Positions 6,865 through 11,944 of a stretch of 14,222 nucleotides of DNA are shown here, in pieces. The stretch lies in the NCBI GenBank assembly GCA_030596915.1, contig JAUVSX010000022.1, forward strand, positions 1-14,222. Direction: 5' to 3'. Both the position numbers and the translations under genes were made by a program. Source of the DNA: Chloroflexota bacterium (GTDB taxonomy: Bacteria > Chloroflexota > Anaerolineae > B4-G1). The notes beneath the pieces were generated by a model that searched no databases, had not been told where the DNA came from, and saw only the letters and a list, made by a program, of their open reading frames with translations. Each line of letters opens with the position of its first letter. The stretch's first letter is position 1.

Positions 6865-7716
6865 CTATCGCTGATTCGCTGACTCGCTGATTCGCTCCTT
6901 CGCCGTCAGCTCCCATCCCAGGTACAGCGGCGCCACGTGCAGCGAGCCCAGCCAGACCGCCAGCAGCGTGATCACCAGCTTGGCCGTGCGCGCCAGTTGG
7001 GGCAGCTCGGCCTGCGTCCGATTGGCTGCGGCGCGCATCTCCCCCACCATCACGACGTATTCATCCAGGATAGGCGCGAAACCCTGCAGGTCGTCATTGA
7101 GCGTCGTCATGTCCGAGGATAGCGCTAGAGCGTCCTGGGCGAGGGGCTCCAGCGACTCGGCGATTCGCTCCAGATCGCTCTCCAACTGCCGCACGTCTCC
7201 GGAGAGGCTGCTAAGTGAGGTCGCCATCTGAGCGGTCGGCGTCGATACGGCCGAGAGCTGATCGCCCACGTTGATGTCCAGCAGGCCGAATGAAAGGGTG
7301 TTGAGGAGGCTGATGGCCGTGTCGACATTCTCCACCGCCTTGGCCACATCGGCCATAACCGACTGCACCGCGTCGATCACCTCGGGCACGTCCTCTCCAG
7401 CCATCTGAGAGAGCCGGTCCACCGATTCCCCCGTTGCCGCGATCGTCTCGCTCACATTCGTGGCAGCTTCTGACAGCGTGGCGACCAGCTCATTGAGGCT
7501 GGATAGCGTCGCCTGCGTTTGAAGAAGCGTGTTCTCGATGGTGTCCAAAGTACCTGACGCCCGCGCGAGAGCCAGATCGAGGCTCGCACTCGCCTGATCC
7601 ACGGCACGGCGACCGATAACAACCCCTGCTACGGTCAGTGCGATGCCGCCGAGGGCAATCACCAGCATGAGAATGCCAATGGCGCGCTTCACGTTTGTTT
7701 CCCGTTTGTCCTCCAT
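6865..7716 (-). CDS. Membrane-anchored helical protein with N- and C-terminal TM segments
   Basis: I do not recognise a named family for this 283-aa protein. A short charged N-terminus (MEDKRETNVKR) precedes TM1 (about 12-35). Residues 36-240 are a long, Ser/Thr/Leu-rich, heptad-like helical region (ASGTLDTIENTLLQTQATL, SSLSGDVRQLESDLERIAES) resembling the extracytoplasmic coiled coils of sensory or structural membrane proteins. TM2 is about 246-267 (KLVITLLAVWLGSLHVAPLYL). Both ends are predicted cytoplasmic, with the coiled coil outside; a methyl-accepting-like shape is seen but no HAMP or signalling domain. The ATG has GGAGG five bases upstream and a promoter at 7767-7794. The tail RISESANQR is encoded by an 8-bp tandem repeat and may not be functional. 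Any role in envelope organisation is inferred. Confidence 0.75.
   Translation of the reverse strand: MEDKRETNVKRAIGILMLVIALGGIALTVAGVVIGRRAVDQASASLDLALARASGTLDTIENTLLQTQATLSSLNELVATLSEAATNVSETIAATGESVDRLSQMAGEDVPEVIDAVQSVMADVAKAVENVDTAISLLNTLSFGLLDINVGDQLSAVSTPTAQMATSLSSLSGDVRQLESDLERIAESLEPLAQDALALSSDMTTLNDDLQGFAPILDEYVVMVGEMRAAANRTQAELPQLARTAKLVITLLAVWLGSLHVAPLYLGWELTAKERISESANQR
6868..6899. repeat. 8-bp tandem repeat inside the end of a gene
   Basis: TCGCTGAT, TCGCTGAC, TCGCTGAT and a decayed TCGCTCCT follow each other without gaps. The repeat encodes the C-terminal residues of the minus-strand membrane protein. Because the unit is not a multiple of three, any copy-number change would shift the frame and alter the tail. 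Confidence 0.75.
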
Positions 7717-7766
7717 CCTGCCCTCCCCGATTGTGCGCTAAGCGTGTGCTCTGAGCTACCCAGTGG

Positions 7767-7794
7767 AGTATATGCGCTTCGCCTTGCAGGACAA
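7767..7794 (-). promoter_or_regulatory. Promoter of the 6865-7716 gene
   Basis: On the minus strand TTGTCC (7789-7794) and TATACT (7767-7772) are 16 bases apart. Transcription would start near 7760, about 44 nt ahead of the ATG at 7716. Good sigma-70 match, not tested. Confidence 0.5.
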
Positions 7795-7888
7795 CGCCGC
7801 CGCATTCACTCAGCCAGAATGTCACCAGAGTGGCATTGTGCGCTCATCTGAAATTGTCACCGGAGGGAACATGTGCACAGGCGAGAGA

Positions 7889-7969
7889 ATGACCGTAGAC
7901 GAACGACGCAAGTACGTGAGAATGGTGAAGCAGGGATATGCCAAGGCCGGCCGCAGATCACGTTCGCGC
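7889..7969 (+). pseudogene. N-terminal relic of an integrase-type transposase
   Basis: From the ATG at 7889 the reading MTVDERRKYVRMVKQGYAKA followed by GRRSRSR resembles the N-terminus of DDE/integrase-core transposases that I associate with Chloroflexota (typically MTVDERRKYL plus basic residues, then a helix-turn-helix starting LLDEMEQVTG). The match breaks off after about 27 residues; the frame runs into unrelated sequence and ends at 8038, and no catalytic core follows. The upstream TGTCACC motif pair (7820-7826 and 7855-7861) may be what remains of the element's end. I judge it an IS remnant, not a functional gene. Recognition is from memory, so the element family is not named. Confidence 0.5.
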
Positions 7970-8022
7970 CGTAGCGAGATAGCGCAACCCCCTTCGGCGC
8001 TCGCCGTGCCTCTCTGGTGCGA

Positions 8023-8089
8023 CTTAAGACTCCCTTAAGGTTGTCCCCCGCTCCATGTAAGGACTTCTCGCCCTATTCTGTGCTACCCT
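8023..8089 (+). promoter_or_regulatory. Putative response-regulator boxes and htrA promoter
   Basis: CTTAAGA (8023-8029) and CTTAAGG (8034-8040) are direct repeats 11 bp apart, and TGTAAGG (8056-8062) lies exactly 22 bp, two further turns, downstream. Direct half-sites at 11-bp spacing are typical of OmpR/PhoB-type regulators. The last box would overlap the -35 area of a -10-like TACCCT (8084-8089), as in activator-dependent promoters. This is inference; no regulator gene is in view. Confidence 0.4.
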
Positions 8090-8222
8090 GATGCCGCAAT
8101 CAGGCCCACCCACCGCGGGGGGTCATTGAATGGGCGATCTGTGTGGCTAACGTCACGGGTCACGTCCGCGCAGACATGCACGCAGGAGAGGCCCGAACAA
8201 TGCAAACATCAGGAGGCAACGT

Positions 8223-9917
8223 ATGAAGAGACGACTCGCAATGGTCATAGGGGGGGCTCTATTGTCGCTTATGGTGCTCTCGGGCTGCGCCATCCCAAGC
8301 CTGTCGCTATCGTCCCTCTTCCCGGAGGCGGCGCCAGCGGAAGCAGTGGCGCTCGAGGAAGTGGTGCACGAGGCAGCCGAACTCAAGGTGGAGACATCAG
8401 AAGCCCCGGCGGTCGGTGACTTGGTCGCACTGGAGGACGCACTGGAGCAGATTTACCGTGAGGTCAGCCCTTCAGTCGTCAACATCCAGGTTGTTGTGGA
8501 GCGGGCGCCCATGATACAGGGCCTCCCGCAGGGCCCCGACAGCCCCGAGATGCCTGAGCTTCCCGAAGGACTCCCCGAACTCCCCTTCGAGTTCGAGATG
8601 CCGCAGGATCCGCAACCGGGGGTAGGCTTGGGTTCGGGCTTCGTGTGGGACAAGGACGGGCACATCGTGACGAATAACCACGTGGTCGCCGATGCGATCA
8701 AGATCACGGTCACCTTCCCCGATGGCGCGCAGTACCGGGGCGAGGTCGTGGGCACGGATCCGCACAGCGACTTGGCGGTCATCAAGATCGATGCGCCCGC
8801 CGACGAACTGCACCCGATCACGGTTGCAGACTCGACGAGGGTCAACGTCGGGCAACTGGCCGTCGCTATCGGCAACCCGTTCGGCCTGGACGGCACGATG
8901 ACGGTTGGTTTCGTCAGCGCGTTGGGTCGTTCCCTGCCAGTCGCGGCTCGGACCATGGCGGCATCGTACAGCATCCCCGACATCATCCAGACGGACGCGC
9001 CGATCAACCCGGGGAACTCTGGTGGCGTGCTCGTCGACAGCGCCGGACGGCTCATCGGCGTACCGACGGCGATTGAATCGCCCGTGCGAGCCAACGCAGG
9101 CATCGGCTTCGCGGTGCCGTCGGCCATCGTCGCCAACGTCGTGCCGGACCTGATCAGCACGGGCGCTCACGAGCATCCGTGGCTGGGCTTCAGTGGCACA
9201 ACGATCAACCTGGAGCTGGCGGAAGCGATGGGCGTGGACCCCGAACAGCGCGGCGTGCTGGTAATCGATGTTACCGATGGCAGCCCTGTCGATGAGGCGG
9301 GCTTGCGCGGCAGCGACAAGACGATTGAGATCGAGGGCCAGGAAGCGCTGATCGGCGGCGACGTGATCGTGGCAATAGACGGTGAAGAGGTGCGGGAGTT
9401 CGACGATCTCATCATCTACCTGAGCCGCAGCACGAGCGTCGGGCAGACAGTGACCCTGACAATCCTGCGCGACGGCGAGGAAGAGTCCGTCGAGGTCACG
9501 CTGAGAGCACGTCCAAGCGAGGCAGTGGCAGAGGAGCAATCCGAGCCGGAGATGGCTGGCGGTGTATGGCTGGGCATCGTGGGCGCAGACGTGACACCCG
9601 AAATCGCTGAGGCGATGGGTGAGGACGCGGACACGGAGGGTGTACTGGTCGCTCAGATCGCCAGCGGCAGCCCGGCAGACGAGGCTGGACTGCGGGGGAG
9701 CTACAAGATAGTCGAGATCGATGGCCAGCCGGTGCAGATCGGCGGCGACATCATCGTCGCTCTCGATGGCGAGCAGGTCTCCGGGATGGGCCATCTGAAG
9801 GCGCTCATCGACGAGACAGAGCCGGGACAGGACGTGACGCTTACACTCCTGCGCGATGGCGAGGAGATCGAGTTGGTCGTGACGCTGGGCGAGCGCCCAG
9901 CTCAGGCGCCCCAGTAG
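8223..9917 (+). CDS. htrA: HtrA/Deg-type serine protease, lipoprotein with two PDZ domains
   Basis: A 564-aa envelope quality-control endoprotease of the HtrA/Deg (S1C) family that would degrade or hold misfolded exported proteins. The signal ends in the lipobox LSGC, so Cys22 would be lipidated and the enzyme anchored on the outer face of the membrane. After an acidic linker the trypsin-like domain (about 70-312) carries the full triad: His153 in TNNHVVADA, Asp183 in HSDLAVIKID and Ser266 in NPGNSGGVLVDSAG. A Pro/Glu-rich stretch (about 96-132) sits where the LA loop is expected. PDZ1 (about 320-430) and PDZ2 (about 448-556) each contain AGLRGS followed by an extra strand pair before GGDVIVAIDGE or GGDIIVALDGE, an insertion also seen in other Chloroflexota and archaeal HtrA proteins as I recall. 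AGGAGG lies six bases upstream of the ATG; two adjacent TAG codons end it. Confidence 0.95.
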   Translation: MKRRLAMVIGGALLSLMVLSGCAIPSLSLSSLFPEAAPAEAVALEEVVHEAAELKVETSEAPAVGDLVALEDALEQIYREVSPSVVNIQVVVERAPMIQGLPQGPDSPEMPELPEGLPELPFEFEMPQDPQPGVGLGSGFVWDKDGHIVTNNHVVADAIKITVTFPDGAQYRGEVVGTDPHSDLAVIKIDAPADELHPITVADSTRVNVGQLAVAIGNPFGLDGTMTVGFVSALGRSLPVAARTMAASYSIPDIIQTDAPINPGNSGGVLVDSAGRLIGVPTAIESPVRANAGIGFAVPSAIVANVVPDLISTGAHEHPWLGFSGTTINLELAEAMGVDPEQRGVLVIDVTDGSPVDEAGLRGSDKTIEIEGQEALIGGDVIVAIDGEEVREFDDLIIYLSRSTSVGQTVTLTILRDGEEESVEVTLRARPSEAVAEEQSEPEMAGGVWLGIVGADVTPEIAEAMGEDADTEGVLVAQIASGSPADEAGLRGSYKIVEIDGQPVQIGGDIIVALDGEQVSGMGHLKALIDETEPGQDVTLTLLRDGEEIELVVTLGERPAQAPQ

Positions 9918-10028
9918 TAGCCCGACGTGGTTGAGGGCGTCGCGGGGATCGTTGCCGAGGCTTTGATACTGGGCAGCCGGTAGGGGAGACAGACCGAGCC
10001 GACTGCAGGGAATGTTGGAGGAAGATCG

Positions 10029-10556
10029 ATGAAAAAACTGTTAGTAGGACTGGTAGCGGCTCTGGCGATCGCTTCGGCGGCGGTCCCCGGTGTACAGGCC
10101 GCGATGGATGGAAGCAGGGGAGAGAACGAGGCGCCGTTTGAGGGCACGTTCACCGGATACGTGTATGGGAACCGGGGGAGCCGGGCTCCGCTCACGCTCG
10201 TACTGACGCAGGACGGCGATGAGATCGAAGGCACGGCGCGCCTGGGCAAGGGACTGTACGTGGACGCGGGCTGGTGCGGCAAGGGATACATCCCGGCCGT
10301 GGAGGAAGCGGGTCAGGTCGAGATCGCGCGCAATGACCCGAGGCGGTTTCAGATGAGGCCGTCGTTTGACGTGAGCGGGTTGAAGGTGACCGTCGATCTC
10401 GAGGGCACCCTGTCCGCCGACGGCAACACGATAACGGCGGAGGCCGAGCTGGACCTGCCCTGGATCTGTGGTCGCGATCCGGAGCTAACCGCGGAATTGT
10501 ACAGAGTGCCGCCGGTTCAGACACAGACCAGCTCGTGGCGGACATTCCGGAACTGA
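10029..10556 (+). CDS. Small secreted protein of unknown function
   Basis: I do not recognise a family for this 175-aa protein. It has a clear Sec signal peptide (MKKLLVGLVAALAIASAAVP, probable cleavage after VQA at residue 24) and no lipobox cysteine, so the mature form of about 151 residues should be exported. The mature region is beta-rich, with alternating hydrophobic strands and GxYxG-like turns (GTFTGYVYGN, LTLVLTQDGDEIEGTARLG, LKVTVDLEGTLSADGNTITAEAELDL), suggesting a small beta-barrel or sandwich. Only two cysteines remain, Cys83 (GWCGKG) and Cys147 (PWICGRD), both in Trp/Gly contexts, and they could form a disulfide. GGAGGA lies seven bases upstream of the ATG. It follows htrA by 111 bp in the same orientation, which suggests a related envelope role, for example as substrate, inhibitor or chaperone; this is inference only. 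Confidence 0.7.
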   Translation: MKKLLVGLVAALAIASAAVPGVQAAMDGSRGENEAPFEGTFTGYVYGNRGSRAPLTLVLTQDGDEIEGTARLGKGLYVDAGWCGKGYIPAVEEAGQVEIARNDPRRFQMRPSFDVSGLKVTVDLEGTLSADGNTITAEAELDLPWICGRDPELTAELYRVPPVQTQTSSWRTFRN

Positions 10557-10865
10557 CGTTGGGCCACACGCGGCCTGCCGATACTGCCATCTGGCACGGT
10601 GGCCTGCGGTGCGGTCTCCACAGCCTGAATAGCGCGTTGACGGCGAATTTGGGCGTGAATGCGGCGCAGAGCGGGCCTCGTCGGGAGGCGGGCTTGCGCC
10701 CGAGGAGAAAGGCGAGAGGCGAGAAGGTTGGTCGGAGGCGCCAGAAAGCAGCTTGCAGATCGGGGAACACCGCCTGCAGGCTGCTTTCACAAGGCGTCGC
10801 CGAAGGTGAATGGGGAACTTGGACGACCGGTCAGGCGTCAGTTGATTGAGAGGGAGGCAGACAAG
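10557..10865. other. 309-bp gap ahead of the sigma-factor gene
   Basis: No gene is supported here. The sigma-factor frame stays open upstream to an ATG at 10659, but that stretch is Arg/Gly-rich and unlike any sigma factor, so it is treated as leader. The gap contains a small hairpin CGGGC-TTGC-GCCCG (10689-10702), GGCGAGA repeats near 10711-10724 and the large hairpin at 10744-10788. I found no convincing promoter. Confidence 0.6.
10744..10788 (+). terminator. 15-bp hairpin upstream of the sigma-factor gene
   Basis: GAAAGCAGCTTGCAG (10744-10758) pairs with CTGCAGGCTGCTTTC (10774-10788) at 14 of 15 positions, with a G-U pair in RNA for the remaining one, around a 15-base loop. There is no clean U-tract after it. 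It could end the htrA-side transcript, attenuate the sigma-gene leader, or be a dispersed palindrome. Confidence 0.45.
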
Positions 10866-11852
10866 ATGAGTACCCCGATCGACAAGTACGGGCAGCCGGA
10901 GTGGGATGCAGAGGAGAAGATCCATAACAGCGCAGTCGCGAGGGACGATCTGGTCACCCTCTACCTGAGGGATGTGGCCCGCGTGGAGTTGCTCACGGCG
11001 GAAGAAGAGGTGAGCCTGGCCAAGCGGATGGAGGCTGGCAAGCTGGCCCAGGAGATGCTGGATCAGGACGAGATTGCTGATCCTGACGCGTTGGCGGAAG
11101 CCAGGGCGATGGTTGAGGATGGATTGGCAGCGCGCGAGCGTATGATACGCCAGAATGCCCGCCTGGTGGTCAGCATCGCCATGAAGTATGCCGGACGGGG
11201 CGTGCCTTTCATCGATCTGGCGCAGGAGGGCCACATCGGCCTGATCCGCGCCATCGACAAGTTCGACTACCACAGAGGAAACAAGCTCTCAACCTATGCA
11301 ACCTACTGGATCCGGCAGGGTGTGACGCGCGCCGTCGCCGAGAAAAGCCGTACCATCCGTATACCGGTCCACAAAGGGAGCGAGATCAACAAGCTGATAC
11401 GTGCCTCGCAGGAGCTGGCCCAGGAGCTCGAGCGCGATCCGAGTCCTGAGGAGCTGGCGGCCAGGGTCGGACTCACCACTCGTGAGGTGACGGAGATGCT
11501 GAGGATCTCCCAACCTGTGATGTCGCTTCAGATGTCTGTGGGCGATGAGGAGGATGCGGAGCTGGGCGACATCTTGGAGGACCAGGACGTCGCGGCCCCG
11601 CACAAGGAGGTGGAGGATGCCACGCTGCGGGAGTTGCTGACCGGCATCCTGCACACCCTTCCTCCGAGCGAGACGCGCGTGCTGCAGATGCGCTATGGTC
11701 TGATAGACGGAAAGACGTACACACTGGACCAACTAGGCAGCAGGATGGGGGTTAGCGGCGAGCGTGTACGCCAGATAGAGACGCGGGCGCTCAGCCGGCT
11801 GCGGCATCCTTCGCACACGCGCAAGCTGAGGGACTTCGTCGAGGCGTATTGA
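10866..11852 (+). CDS. RNA polymerase sigma-70 factor, RpoD/SigA-like (group 1 or 2)
   Basis: The 328-aa protein directs RNA polymerase to promoters. Region 1.2 (about 27-58; DLVTLYLRDVARVELLTAEE) is followed by the highly conserved region 2 (about 88-160; NARLVVSIAMKYAGRG, FIDLAQEGHIGLIRAIDKF, then KLSTYATYWIRQGVTRAV), region 3 (about 163-240; SRTIRIPVHK, EINKL) and region 4 (about 255-315). Region 4 ends in the -35-recognising helix-turn-helix TLDQLGSRMGVSGERVRQIE. The acidic 1.1 domain and the long spacer of proteobacterial RpoD are absent. The length fits either a compact SigA or a group 2 alternative factor; Chloroflexota often have several, and I cannot tell which this is. The start at 10866 is chosen because GGGAGG lies nine bases upstream and region 1.2 follows normally. 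Its place between envelope and cytosolic protease genes suggests a stress-linked paralogue. Confidence 0.93.
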   Translation: MSTPIDKYGQPEWDAEEKIHNSAVARDDLVTLYLRDVARVELLTAEEEVSLAKRMEAGKLAQEMLDQDEIADPDALAEARAMVEDGLAARERMIRQNARLVVSIAMKYAGRGVPFIDLAQEGHIGLIRAIDKFDYHRGNKLSTYATYWIRQGVTRAVAEKSRTIRIPVHKGSEINKLIRASQELAQELERDPSPEELAARVGLTTREVTEMLRISQPVMSLQMSVGDEEDAELGDILEDQDVAAPHKEVEDATLRELLTGILHTLPPSETRVLQMRYGLIDGKTYTLDQLGSRMGVSGERVRQIETRALSRLRHPSHTRKLRDFVEAY

Positions 11853-11874
11853 GCGCGGAACGATAGCTTCCCAT

Positions 11875-11924
11875 AGCTTCCCGGAGGCTCCAAGCCTTCG
11901 GCGGAAGGCCGCTTCCGGGAAGCT
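11875..11924. repeat. Dispersed palindromic repeat, copy B, between the sigma gene and lon
   Basis: AGCTTCCCGGAGGC (11875-11888) pairs with GCTTCCGGGAAGCT (11911-11924), 13 of 14 by Watson-Crick plus one G-U. It is the same element as 5872-5918 with a CGG insertion in the loop. It is preceded by a direct repeat ATAGCTTCCC (11863-11872 and 11873-11882). In the 92-bp gap between the sigma gene and lon it could terminate, attenuate or stabilise the transcript. Confidence 0.75.
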
Positions 11925-11944
11925 CTAATCGGCGGAGGTACATC

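Larger units (their letters stand above)
7717..8222. other. Divergent intergenic region
   Basis: This separates the leftward and rightward genes. It holds the promoter at 7767-7794, the TGTCACC motif pair, the transposase relic at 7889-7969, and the CTTAAG boxes and putative htrA promoter at 8023-8089. The last 130 bp form a probable htrA leader, with the hairpin-prone CCCACCGCGGGG near 8108. Confidence 0.6.

Noticed and set aside
6629..6916. 95-aa minus-strand open frame over the nested repeat
   Set aside because: It overlaps a better gene end, translates hairpins and the 8-bp repeat, and shows no family features.
8472..9794. 440-aa minus-strand open frame opposite htrA
   Set aside because: It is antisense to an unambiguous protease gene; His/Arg/Asp-rich composition is typical of a shadow frame in GC-rich DNA.
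10559..10585. Possible sigma-70 promoter TTGGGC/GATACT ahead of the sigma-factor gene
   Set aside because: Spacer of 15 and weak hexamers; not distinguishable from chance.
10659..10865. Sigma factor with a 69-residue N-terminal extension
   Set aside because: The extension is Arg/Gly-rich, spans a strong hairpin and is unlike region 1.1; the ATG at 10866 has a good ribosome site.
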